Source: Sphingomonas sp. PsM26 (GTDB lineage: Bacteria; Pseudomonadota; Alphaproteobacteria; Sphingomonadales; Sphingomonadaceae). Taken from it: 64,000 bases of DNA. The position numbers and the translations under genes were made by a program. A model generated the notes under the pieces. The model saw nothing but the letters and a program-made list of their open reading frames with translations, searched no databases and was not told the origin of the DNA. This document shows, piece by piece, positions 23,952 through 32,091 of this stretch (position 1 is the stretch's first letter; each line of letters opens with the position of its first letter). Location: the NCBI GenBank assembly GCA_030433805.1, contig JARUXA010000017.1, positions 1-64,000 of the forward strand, given 5' to 3'.

Positions 23952-25447
23952 GGACCGGGCTCCCCGCCGATCTCGGCCCCGCCGCGCACGCCTATCTCGA
24001 TGCGTTCCCCAAGGGCGATGTTGTCGCCTTCCCGATCCACCCGCTTGACCGGCTCGGGCTTCCCGTCTGGGTCGTCGCGCTGTTCCCTGAAGATCCCGCG
24101 CTTGGTGGGATCATGCCCTACGGCGTCGGCTATGGCGCGACCGACGAAGCTGCGGTGCTCGGCGGGCTTGGCGAGATCGCCGAGATGGTGTGGCCGACGC
24201 TGACGCTCGGCGCACGCGGCAAGACGCGCGGGAGCTATGCCGAACTGGTCCGCACCGTAGGCGCGCGGGCGGTCGCCGATCCGCTGACCTTGTGCCTGCC
24301 CGCGGGGTCGCCGGTCGATCATGCGACGGTGCTCGAATGGGTCGAGGCCAAGCGCTGGGCGGATGGCTCCAGCGTGCTCGTGCCGATCGACCTTGCGGCC
24401 TATTCGTCGAAGGAGCTGACCGCCGGTTACCAGCCGTTCACGACGATCATCTCGAACGGGATGGGCGCCGGCCCCGACCTCGACTGGGCGATCGGGCACG
24501 GGCTGTGCGAAATCCTTCAGCGCGACGGCAACGGGCTACTGTTCCGCGCGCTCGACCGCGGGGTGATGCTCGATCTCGACACCAGCCTCGCGCCTTCGAC
24601 CACCGCGATCCTCGAGCGGTTCGATGCGGCGGGGATCCGCGCGATGCCCAAGTTCGCGACCGACCAGTTCGGGATGCCCAACCTCTATTGCGTCGGGGTC
24701 GACGAACGCACGCCCCCCGCCGCGCCGATCATGGTGACCGCATGCGGCGAGGCGTGCCATTCGGACCGCACCGCCGCGCTCGACAAATGCCTGACCGAAT
24801 TCGCCGCGAGCCGCGCGCGCAAGGCCTTCGCGCACGGTCCCGCCGATCTCGTCGCGCAGGTCGCGCCCGCGGGCTATGTCGCGCGCTTCATGGCGCAGGC
24901 CGGGGGTGCCGCCAAATCGAGTGACAGCCGCGCGTTCGAGGCGATGCGCGACTGGACCGCGCGTGATGCCGCGACCTTGCGGGGGTGGCTCGCGGACTCG
25001 GTCCTGTCAGAACGCGGATCGCACCGCTTCGACGCCTTGCCCACGCTCCCCGCACCCGATGGCCATACGCGCGCCGCCGCCGCGCGCGCCGCGGTCGAGG
25101 CGGCGGGGTTCGATGTGCTCTATGTCGACATGTCGCCCGCCGACCGCGCGATCTCGGTGGTCAAGGTCATCGTCCCCGGCATGGAGGTCGAGACGATGAG
25201 CTATTACCGGATCGGCGCGCGCAACACCGAAAAGCTACTCGCGCTCGATTCCCGGCTGATCCGCTTTGGTGCGAACGATAGCGAGACGCTGCGTCGGATC
25301 CGGCTGACTCCGACGGATGCGGAGCGCCTTGGCCACCCGCTGTTCGATACCGCCGCCGCCGATGCGCTCGTCGGGCCGCTCTACCCGCTCTACCGCGAGC
25401 CCGAGGCGCATCACGTCGCGTTCGCTGGCGACCGGGGGGTCGCATGA
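23948..25447 (+). CDS. YcaO-family ATP-dependent cyclodehydratase-like protein
   Basis: The product is 499 residues with a GTG start. YcaO proteins activate amide oxygens with ATP, making azolines, amidines or thioamides. Family motifs: PYGVGYGATDEAAVLGGLGE with the metal-site pair Glu76 and Glu79; SNGMGAGP; and HGLCEILQRDGNG with Glu188. The canonical E-x-x-E-R-D here reads E-I-L-Q-R-D, so one Mg-binding Glu is Gln191. No precursor peptide or E1-like partner is apparent in the operon, so it is either a stand-alone YcaO or works with the MBL-fold partner on a non-ribosomal substrate. It overlaps the TIM-barrel gene by 4 bases. Confidence 0.85.
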   Translation: MRTGLPADLGPAAHAYLDAFPKGDVVAFPIHPLDRLGLPVWVVALFPEDPALGGIMPYGVGYGATDEAAVLGGLGEIAEMVWPTLTLGARGKTRGSYAELVRTVGARAVADPLTLCLPAGSPVDHATVLEWVEAKRWADGSSVLVPIDLAAYSSKELTAGYQPFTTIISNGMGAGPDLDWAIGHGLCEILQRDGNGLLFRALDRGVMLDLDTSLAPSTTAILERFDAAGIRAMPKFATDQFGMPNLYCVGVDERTPPAAPIMVTACGEACHSDRTAALDKCLTEFAASRARKAFAHGPADLVAQVAPAGYVARFMAQAGGAAKSSDSRAFEAMRDWTARDAATLRGWLADSVLSERGSHRFDALPTLPAPDGHTRAAAARAAVEAAGFDVLYVDMSPADRAISVVKVIVPGMEVETMSYYRIGARNTEKLLALDSRLIRFGANDSETLRRIRLTPTDAERLGHPLFDTAAADALVGPLYPLYREPEAHHVAFAGDRGVA

Positions 25448-26274
25448 GCCTGCGCTATGCCTACAACACCAACGGCGCGGCGAACCACCGGCTCGACGAT
25501 GCGCTGCGGCTGATCGCGGATTCGGGCTATGCCGGGGTCGCGCTCACGCTCGATCACCATCACCTCGATCCGTTCGCACCGCGCTGGAAACAGGAGGCTG
25601 ACCGCGTCGCGGCCTTGCTGGAGACCCTGAAGCTCGGCAGCGTGATCGAGACCGGCGCGCGCTATCTGCTCGATCCGCGCCAGAAGCACGAACCGACGCT
25701 GGTCACTCCAGACGCGGACGGGCGGGCGCGGCGTGTCGCGTTCCTGTGCCGCGCGCTCGACGTGGCGGCACGGCTCGGCAGCGAGACCGTGTCGTTCTGG
25801 GCGGGCGTTCCGAAGACGGGCGTCGATCCCGCCGAGGCGCGGTCGTGGCTCGATGCGGGGCTGGAGCAGGTGCTCGACCATGCCGAGCGGGTCGGCGTCG
25901 ACGCAAGCTTCGAACCCGAGCCGGGGATGCTGATCGAGACCGTCGGCGACTACGACACGCTGGTCGCACGCCATCCGCGGCTCAGGCTTGCACTCGATAC
26001 GGGGCATTGCCTCGTCACGCAGGATATCGACCCCGCCGATGCGATCCGGCGTTATGCCGACCGGATCGGCACCGTTGCGGTCGAGGACATGCGCCGCAGC
26101 GACCATACGCACCTGCCCTTCGGTGAAGGCGACATGGACATGCCAGCGGTGCTTGCCGCGCTCGAGGCGATCGGCTTCACCCGGCTGGTCTGCGTCGAAC
26201 TGTCGCGTGAAAGCCCGCGCGCGCATGCCGCCATTCCGGAATCGATCGCCTATCTGCGGAGCATCGCGGCATGA
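25444..26274 (+). CDS. Sugar isomerase/epimerase-like TIM-barrel protein
   Basis: The product is 276 residues of the xylose-isomerase-like TIM barrel (AP endonuclease 2 superfamily). Recognisable metal-site stretches are DASFEPEPGML (Glu), RLALDTGHCL (Asp-Thr-Gly-His) and VAVEDMRRSDHTHLPFGEG, ending in LVCVELSRESPRAH. Related proteins include inosose dehydratase and isomerase (IolE/IolI), so an inositol-derived substrate would fit this operon; the exact reaction is open. The start overlaps the YcaO stop and the stop overlaps the next GT (ATGA in both cases). Confidence 0.8.
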   Translation: MSLRYAYNTNGAANHRLDDALRLIADSGYAGVALTLDHHHLDPFAPRWKQEADRVAALLETLKLGSVIETGARYLLDPRQKHEPTLVTPDADGRARRVAFLCRALDVAARLGSETVSFWAGVPKTGVDPAEARSWLDAGLEQVLDHAERVGVDASFEPEPGMLIETVGDYDTLVARHPRLRLALDTGHCLVTQDIDPADAIRRYADRIGTVAVEDMRRSDHTHLPFGEGDMDMPAVLAALEAIGFTRLVCVELSRESPRAHAAIPESIAYLRSIAA

Positions 26275-27479
26275 GGATCTGCTTCGTCTCGCGCCGGTTC
26301 TTCCCGGCAATTTCCGGCATGTCGATCTATGCGATCAACCTGCTGCGGCAACTCGTCGCGGCGGGCGACGACGTGACGATGGTGAGCCAATATTACGGCG
26401 ATCCGGCGCGGGCGTCGGTCTATGGCGGCGGCCCGCCGCCCGCGGTGCCGGGGGTGCGCGTGATCGGGATGGAAGCGCTCGGCGAGCAGGCCGGGGGCGA
26501 CTTCGAACGCGACGTCGACGCGCTGATCGAAGCGATCTCCGCCGAGCACGGGCGCGCGCCGTTCGATGTGCTCCATGCGCAATATGGCTATCCGACCGGC
26601 TGGGCGACGCTGCTCGCGGCAGAGCGGCTGGGTGTCCCGTGCGTCGTCTCGATCCAGGGTGGCGACGGGCATTGGGTCGGCTCGTGCTGCGACACCCACC
26701 GCATCGCGATGGAGCGCGTGCTCGATCATGCGGGCGCGTTGCTGATCGGCGGCAACAGTTTTGCGGGAGAAGTCCATGACCGGCTTGGAACCCCGCTCGA
26801 CCGCTTCACGATCGTTCCCGGCGCGGTCGATACCGACCGCTTCACTCCCGGCGAGCCCGATCCCATGGGTCCCGTGCGGCTGTTTTATCATGGCCGGGTC
26901 GACCGGCGCAAAGGCGTGCTCGACATGCTGCATGCGCTGCCGGATGTCGCAGGCGACTGGCGCTGCACGGTGTCGGGGATCGGCCCGGATTACGAACCTG
27001 CACGCGCGCTCTCCGCAAAGCTTGGGCTCGGCGACCGTGTGACCTTCACCGGCTATGCCGAATATGACGCCGTTCCCGTGCTGTACCGCGCGCATGACGT
27101 GTTCGTGTCGCCGACCTATGCCGAGGGGTTTTCGAACACGATCCTCGAGGCGATGGCATGCGGGCACGCGGTGCTGTCGTGTCGCTCGGTCGGGGTGGTG
27201 GATTGCATCCGCGATGGCGAGAACGGGCTGCTGGTCGAAGCAGGCGATATCCCCGCGCAGACCGCCGCGCTGTCGCGGCTCGTCACCGATGCCACGCTGC
27301 GCCGGCGACTGTCGCACGCGGCGCTGGAAGAATGTCGCCGGGTCTATAGCTGGGACGCGGTGGGTGCGCAGATCCGGCAGATCTATCAGGATCTGCACGG
27401 CACTCGTCCCGCGCAGGGGATCAATCCGCACATCGCGATCGCCCCGTGTCGCTTCCGCGCCGAGCCGCACCTGCTGTGA
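26271..27479 (+). CDS. GT4-family glycosyltransferase (MshA-like position)
   Basis: The product is 402 residues with two Rossmann halves. The N-terminus MRICFVSRRFFPAISGMSIY is typical of GT4, and the donor-binding half contains FYHGRVDRRKGVLDML, then SPTYAEGFSNTILEAMACG with the conserved E-x7-E. In mycothiol biosynthesis a GT4 (MshA) adds GlcNAc to inositol-3-phosphate and a PIG-L enzyme deacetylates the product. Here inositol-phosphate synthase, this GT4 and a PIG-L gene occur in one unit, so an analogous glucosaminyl-inositol core is my working hypothesis. No MshC or MshD homologue is in the window. Confidence 0.85.
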   Translation: MRICFVSRRFFPAISGMSIYAINLLRQLVAAGDDVTMVSQYYGDPARASVYGGGPPPAVPGVRVIGMEALGEQAGGDFERDVDALIEAISAEHGRAPFDVLHAQYGYPTGWATLLAAERLGVPCVVSIQGGDGHWVGSCCDTHRIAMERVLDHAGALLIGGNSFAGEVHDRLGTPLDRFTIVPGAVDTDRFTPGEPDPMGPVRLFYHGRVDRRKGVLDMLHALPDVAGDWRCTVSGIGPDYEPARALSAKLGLGDRVTFTGYAEYDAVPVLYRAHDVFVSPTYAEGFSNTILEAMACGHAVLSCRSVGVVDCIRDGENGLLVEAGDIPAQTAALSRLVTDATLRRRLSHAALEECRRVYSWDAVGAQIRQIYQDLHGTRPAQGINPHIAIAPCRFRAEPHLL

Positions 27480-28162
27480 CGCATATCGTCGCGATCTCGC
27501 CGCATCTCGACGATGCCGCCTTTTCGGTCGGGGGTTTGCTCGCGTCCCGCGCGCGCGCGGGGGACCGGGTGACGATCGTCACCTGTTTTACCGGCAACGT
27601 CGCCGAGCCGACCGGCTTCGCGCTTGCCTGCCAGCTCGACAAGGGGCTCGGACCGGAAGTCGACTACATGGCGCTGCGCCGCGCCGAGGATCATGCGGCA
27701 TGCGCAGTGATCGGTGCGACTGCGGTCCATCTGCCACTGCTCGAAGCACCCCATCGCGGCTATGCGAGCGCGCGAGAATTGTTCGCCGCGCGACGGGACG
27801 ATGACGCCATGCTCGCGCCGCTGAGCAAGGCGCTTGCCGATCAGATCACCCTGCTATCCCCCGACCTTCTGCTCGGGCCGCTCGCGATCGGCAATCATGT
27901 AGACCATTGGCTGGTCCGCGACGCACTCGAAACGTGCGGTGCGTCGATATTGTTGTGGGAGGATTGGCCGTACCTGACCCGTGCCGTAGATCGCAGGACT
28001 GACCGACCCGCCCTCGTCCATCCGCTCAATGACGCCGACCGTGCCGCGCGGATCGCGATGTGCGCGGCCTACGCTTCGCAGCTCGGATTCCAGTTCGGCT
28101 CGCTCCAAGCGATGGAGACGGCGGTTCGTGCGGTGGAGGCCGAACGGCTTTTCGACGGCTGA
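27476..28162 (+). CDS. PIG-L/LmbE-family deacetylase
   Basis: The product is 228 residues with a GTG start overlapping the GT4 stop (GTGA), matching the translational coupling seen elsewhere in the operon; a GTG at 27446 in frame would add ten unlike residues. The zinc motif AISPHLDDAAFSVGG (His-x-x-Asp-Asp) and the later GNHVDHWLV are the PIG-L metal ligands. These enzymes remove the N-acetyl group from GlcNAc-linked lipids, inositol or bacillithiol/mycothiol precursors. Position directly after a GT4 in an inositol operon favours a GlcNAc-inositol-type substrate. Confidence 0.88.
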   Translation: MTHIVAISPHLDDAAFSVGGLLASRARAGDRVTIVTCFTGNVAEPTGFALACQLDKGLGPEVDYMALRRAEDHAACAVIGATAVHLPLLEAPHRGYASARELFAARRDDDAMLAPLSKALADQITLLSPDLLLGPLAIGNHVDHWLVRDALETCGASILLWEDWPYLTRAVDRRTDRPALVHPLNDADRAARIAMCAAYASQLGFQFGSLQAMETAVRAVEAERLFDG

Positions 28163-28262
28163 TTGTCGCCGGATACGGCATCGCGATTGACTCCGCCCCC
28201 CGGATGCCAAAATGCAGCGTCGGATCCTTGTCGTTCGATCCTCCTCCAACCGAGCTTTCTTC
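28163..28262. other. 100-base gap inside the inositol/YcaO operon
   Basis: This is the only sizeable gap in the otherwise overlapping unit. I see no precursor peptide, terminator or clear promoter in it. It may separate two subunits of the operon. Confidence 0.35.
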
Positions 28263-29192
28263 ATGACCGAAGTTTCCGTCGTCACGCTGGGAAAAGGGCG
28301 CCCGGACCATCTCGTCAACGTCGTGCGCGGCTTGATGCGCCAGACCCTGCCGCCCGCCGAGCTGATCGTCGCGGTGATGCAGGACGAGTTGTACGACCTC
28401 CCCGACACCCCCTTTCCGATCCGGCAGATCAAGGTCGTCGCCGACGCGCTTCCGCTGGCCGAAGCACGCAATGTCGCGGCGCGGGCGGCGACCGGCGACG
28501 TGCTCGTCTTCCTCGACATGGACTGTATCCCGACGCCGACGCTGCTCGCCGACTATGCCGGGTTCATCGCGGACCTCGACGGCCTGTTGATGGGCGAAGT
28601 GCTGTACCTGCCGGGCGGGGCCACCGACGGCGACTGGTCGTATGACGCGTTCGCCGACGTTGCGGTCAAACATTCCGACCGGCGCGGTCCCCCGCCCGAA
28701 GGCATCGAGATCTGCAACGATTATCGCTGCTTCTGGTCGCTCAACTTCGCGATGCGGCGCGCGACGTTCCTGTCGCTCGGCGGGTTCGACGAACGCTATT
28801 CGGGCTATGGCGGCGAGGATACCGACTTCGGCAAGGTGGTCGACACCGCAGGCATCCCGATCGCGTGGATCAAGGGCGGGCTCGCGTATCATCAATATCA
28901 TCCGCACCACATGCCGCCGGTCCACCATCTCGACAGCGTCGTGCGCAACGCCGAAGTGTTCGAAGCGAAATGGGGCTATCGCACGATGGGCCACTGGCTG
29001 CAGGCGTTCCGGCTAATGGGTCTGGTCGATCTCGCGCCGGGGCAACCGATCCGTATCCTGCGCCGCCCCGACGACACCGATCGAGCGTTGACCGGGCAGC
29101 AGAGCCACCAGCCCTATGCCAATACCACCACCGTCATCCGTTTGCTGGAGGACCGCCTCGCGGCGTCCGAAAAGGCGCGGTCGACCGGATGA
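28263..29192 (+). CDS. GT2-family (GT-A fold) glycosyltransferase
   Basis: The product is 309 residues. It begins with MTEVSVVTLGKGRPDHLVN, and VVADALPLAEARNVAARAAT leads to the DxD metal motif VFLDMDCIP. The acceptor region carries the typical LGGFDERYSGYGGEDTDFG. No membrane helices are seen, so it is likely cytosolic. I chose ATG 28263 because it starts the GT fold; an ATG at 28212 adds 17 residues with no support. The ribosome site is weak. It overlaps the next GT4 by 4 bases. Confidence 0.85.
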   Translation: MTEVSVVTLGKGRPDHLVNVVRGLMRQTLPPAELIVAVMQDELYDLPDTPFPIRQIKVVADALPLAEARNVAARAATGDVLVFLDMDCIPTPTLLADYAGFIADLDGLLMGEVLYLPGGATDGDWSYDAFADVAVKHSDRRGPPPEGIEICNDYRCFWSLNFAMRRATFLSLGGFDERYSGYGGEDTDFGKVVDTAGIPIAWIKGGLAYHQYHPHHMPPVHHLDSVVRNAEVFEAKWGYRTMGHWLQAFRLMGLVDLAPGQPIRILRRPDDTDRALTGQQSHQPYANTTTVIRLLEDRLAASEKARSTG

Positions 29193-30262
29193 GGATCGCG
29201 GTCCTCGGGCATGTCCGGCAACGCATCGGACAGCCCTTTGCGGGCGGGATGGAATCGCATTGCTGGCATCTCGCAACCGGGTTGCAGGCGCGCGGGCATG
29301 ACGTCGTGCTGTTCGCCTCCGGCGACAGCGACCTCGGCCTGACGCTCGATCCGGTCCTGCCGGTGCATTACGAGAAGGCGTTCCCGGGAGCCGAGCATCG
29401 CGGCTACGCCCCGCTGATCGCGCATATCGACGAAGGCTATGAAGCCGCGTGCGACCGGATCGCGGGCGGCGGGTTCGACGTGGTCCATAACAACAGCCTC
29501 CACCGCTTCCCGATCGAACCGGCCCGTACGGCGAGGGTGCCGACCGTCACGTCGCTCCACGTCCCGCCCTATGACGCGCTGCGCTGGTTCGTCCACGCAA
29601 GCGCGGTGCCGGGCCACCGCCTGACCGTCACCTCGCAGCGCCAGCTGAACGCGTGGTGGCCGGACGGCGCGCCGCCGCAAGCCACGGTGCTGTACAACGG
29701 CATCGATCCCACGCTGTGGCCCTTCGTTCCGCAGGGTGATGGACAGGCGGTGTGGTGTGGGCGGATGACCCCCGACAAGGGCCCGCATCTCGCCGCCCAG
29801 GCCGCACGTCTGGCGGGAATCCCGCTGATGCTGTTCGGCGCGATCGAGGACCCCGGCTATTGGTCGTCGGAGGTCGTGCCGCTGCTGGACGACACGATCC
29901 GCTATGGCGGGCATATCGACGGCACGATGCTGCCGGCCGCAATCGGACGCGCGTCGGTGTTCGTCTTCACGCCGTGCTGGGACGAACCCTTCGGGCTGGT
30001 CGCGGTCGAGGCGATGGCGTGCGGGGTTCCGGTCGCGGCGTTCGACATGGGCGCGGCGCGCGAAGTGATTGGCGCGGGCGGATGCTTCGCGCCGATGGGC
30101 GATGTCGCTGCGCTCGCCGAAGCGATCACTGCCGCCGCCATGCTTCCGCGCAAGGCGCAACGCGCGCGCGTTGAAGCCTTGTTTACGCACGACGTCTGGC
30201 TCGACGGGTGCGAGGCGCTGTACCGCGACGTCATCGCCGACCGGGTGGATGCAGACACATGA
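29189..30262 (+). CDS. GT4-family glycosyltransferase, second copy in operon
   Basis: The product is 357 residues. The N-terminal half reads MRIAVLGHVRQRIGQPFAGG with ESHCWHLATGLQARGHDVVL, and the donor half has VWCGRMTPDKGPHLAAQA and FTPCWDEPFGLVAVEAMACG (E-x7-E). It is similar in design to the GT4 at 26271 but not closely related in sequence, so it should add a different sugar. The start overlaps the GT2 stop and the end overlaps the pyruvyl transferase (both ATGA). Confidence 0.85.
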   Translation: MRIAVLGHVRQRIGQPFAGGMESHCWHLATGLQARGHDVVLFASGDSDLGLTLDPVLPVHYEKAFPGAEHRGYAPLIAHIDEGYEAACDRIAGGGFDVVHNNSLHRFPIEPARTARVPTVTSLHVPPYDALRWFVHASAVPGHRLTVTSQRQLNAWWPDGAPPQATVLYNGIDPTLWPFVPQGDGQAVWCGRMTPDKGPHLAAQAARLAGIPLMLFGAIEDPGYWSSEVVPLLDDTIRYGGHIDGTMLPAAIGRASVFVFTPCWDEPFGLVAVEAMACGVPVAAFDMGAAREVIGAGGCFAPMGDVAALAEAITAAAMLPRKAQRARVEALFTHDVWLDGCEALYRDVIADRVDADT

Positions 30263-31173
30263 TCGTCGACCGCATCGCCGCGCAACAGGCGGCGCTCCGT
30301 GCCTTGTACCGTAGGCACGTAGCCCCCGGCGACGCCTATGCTCTGGTCGATTTCCCCGATCACGCCAATGTCGGCGATAGTGCGATCTGGCTGGGCGAGG
30401 TGACGCTGTTGCGCGCGCTGACCGGGCGCGACCCGGATTACGTCTCTACCTGGCATGATTTCGACGAGGCGGCGTTTCGCCGTGCCTGCCCCGGTGGGAC
30501 GCTGTTCCTCCACGGTGGTGGCAACCTCGGCGACATCTGGCCGCACCACCAGCGGTTCCGCGAAACCATCCTGACGACAATCGACGACCGGCCAGTGGTG
30601 CAATTGCCGCAGTCGATCCATTTCCGTTCACCTGCCGAAGCCGACCGGTTTGCCATGCTGGCGGCCGCTCATCCTGATTTCACGCTCTACGTTCGGGACG
30701 CCCGCAGTCTTCAGTTCGCAAAACAGCGCTTTGCCTGCGAGACGCATCTTGCGCCGGACTCTGCCTATGCGCTCGGGCCGCAACCGCGCGGTACCGCGGA
30801 TTGCGAGGTGCTGATGCTGCTGCGCACGGACGATGAAAGCGTGGGCTATGCCCTGCCCGCCCCCGAACAGGTGACGATCGTCGACTGGCTGGATGACGGC
30901 CCCGACGTTCCATCCGGCAGCGATCCTGCGGCCCGCCATGCGCAAGCCGCCAATCGCGTCGCGCGCGGTTTGCGCCTGCTGTCGCGCGGGCGCGTGCTCG
31001 TGACCGATCGGCTGCACGGCCATATCCTAGCCGACCTGCTCGGGGTGCCGCATGTCGTGCTCGACAATGATTACGGCAAGCTGGCGGCTTATCTCGACGC
31101 CTGGCCGCCCGCTACCGTGATCGCGCGCGCGACGACCCCAGCCGCGGCATTGCTGGTGGCCGAACGCCCGTAA
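30259..31173 (+). CDS. Polysaccharide pyruvyl transferase-family protein
   Basis: The product is 304 residues. The family motif FLHGGGNLGDIWPHHQRFRE and the C-terminal TDRLHGHILADLLGVPHV are clear. Members (CsaB, ExoV and others) transfer pyruvate from PEP as a ketal to sugars, and some related folds act as glycosyltransferases. In this operon it would decorate the growing glycan with an acidic pyruvyl group. ATG 30259 overlaps the previous stop; the stop TAA overlaps the next ATG (TAATG). Confidence 0.85.
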   Translation: MIVDRIAAQQAALRALYRRHVAPGDAYALVDFPDHANVGDSAIWLGEVTLLRALTGRDPDYVSTWHDFDEAAFRRACPGGTLFLHGGGNLGDIWPHHQRFRETILTTIDDRPVVQLPQSIHFRSPAEADRFAMLAAAHPDFTLYVRDARSLQFAKQRFACETHLAPDSAYALGPQPRGTADCEVLMLLRTDDESVGYALPAPEQVTIVDWLDDGPDVPSGSDPAARHAQAANRVARGLRLLSRGRVLVTDRLHGHILADLLGVPHVVLDNDYGKLAAYLDAWPPATVIARATTPAAALLVAERP

Positions 31174-32081
31174 TGCGCAAGGTCGCCCTCACCCTCCTGA
31201 TCTGCACGCGCAATCGCTGTGCTTCGCTTGCCGCGACGCTCGACTCGGTCACTCTCGCTGCCGCGGCAGCTCGCGAAACCGGCGTAAGGATCGAGGTCAT
31301 GTTGGTCGACAATGGCTCGACCGACGGCACCCCGGACCTGATCGCGCAGTGGTCGCAAGACCAGCCGTTTCGCGTATCTTTGGTCGAGGAACCGCGTCCC
31401 GGGCTCGCGCGCGCGCGCAACAGCGGTCTGGCGCATTGCACCGGCCCGATCATTGCGATGACGGATGACGACTGCATCCTCCACGCCGATTACTTCGTCC
31501 GTCTGCTCGCCGCCTTCGCCAAGGCCGAGGGCCCCGCAATCATCGGAGGGCGGATCCTGCTCGGCAATCCCGCCGACCTCCCCGTGACCGTCAAGCTCGA
31601 GGATCACCCGATGGTCGCGCCGCCCGGCGGGTTCCCCGGTGGCTTCGTGATGGGCGCGAACCTTGCCTTCGGGGCGGACGTGCTCGCCGCGGTGGGGCCG
31701 TTCGACGAACGCTTCGGCGCGGGCGCGCCGTTCGTCGCGGCGGAGGACACCGACTTCCTCTTCCGCGCGAGCGGGCTGGGAATCCAGTTGCTGTACGATC
31801 CGTTGATCGTCGTCGATCATCACCACGGAAGGCGCGACGTCGCCGACGAGACCCGCCTGCTCGCGGGCTACAGCTTCGGCGACGGGGCGTTATATGCCAA
31901 GCATTGGCGGACCGACCGGCGCGCGCGGCGAATGCTGCTCGCGGACGTCGGCGATGTGCGGCTCGACCTTCTCCGTCCGGTGACGACCCATGCGGGGGTA
32001 CGCCGGTTCTATTGCTTCCGCCTGTTCCACAAGGCGCGTGGCTTCCTGTCCTATTCCCTGATGGGTCGCAGAACCGGGTGA
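31173..32081 (+). CDS. GT2-family glycosyltransferase, last gene of operon
   Basis: The product is 302 residues. It carries LTLLICTRNRCASLAATL, VDNGSTDGTPDLI, PGLARARNSGLAH and the DxD-like AMTDDDCI, then a receptor-binding region ending GPFDERFGAGAPFVAAEDTD. This is a classical GT-A fold. A C-terminal basic stretch (RRARRML) may associate with the membrane surface. It is the final member of the run; the next gene (porin, minus strand) converges on it after 10 bases, so the operon ends here. Confidence 0.85.
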   Translation: MRKVALTLLICTRNRCASLAATLDSVTLAAAAARETGVRIEVMLVDNGSTDGTPDLIAQWSQDQPFRVSLVEEPRPGLARARNSGLAHCTGPIIAMTDDDCILHADYFVRLLAAFAKAEGPAIIGGRILLGNPADLPVTVKLEDHPMVAPPGGFPGGFVMGANLAFGADVLAAVGPFDERFGAGAPFVAAEDTDFLFRASGLGIQLLYDPLIVVDHHHGRRDVADETRLLAGYSFGDGALYAKHWRTDRRARRMLLADVGDVRLDLLRPVTTHAGVRRFYCFRLFHKARGFLSYSLMGRRTG

Positions 32082-32091
32082 CGCCAAATCC

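Noticed and set aside
26250..27470. 406-residue open frame on the minus strand opposite the GT4 gene
   Set aside because: Antisense shadow of a well-supported glycosyltransferase within an overlapping operon.
18889..32081. Mycothiol biosynthesis cluster
   Set aside because: Ino1, GT4 and PIG-L are compatible, but no MshC ligase or MshD acetyltransferase is present and several other glycosyltransferases point to a different, larger product.
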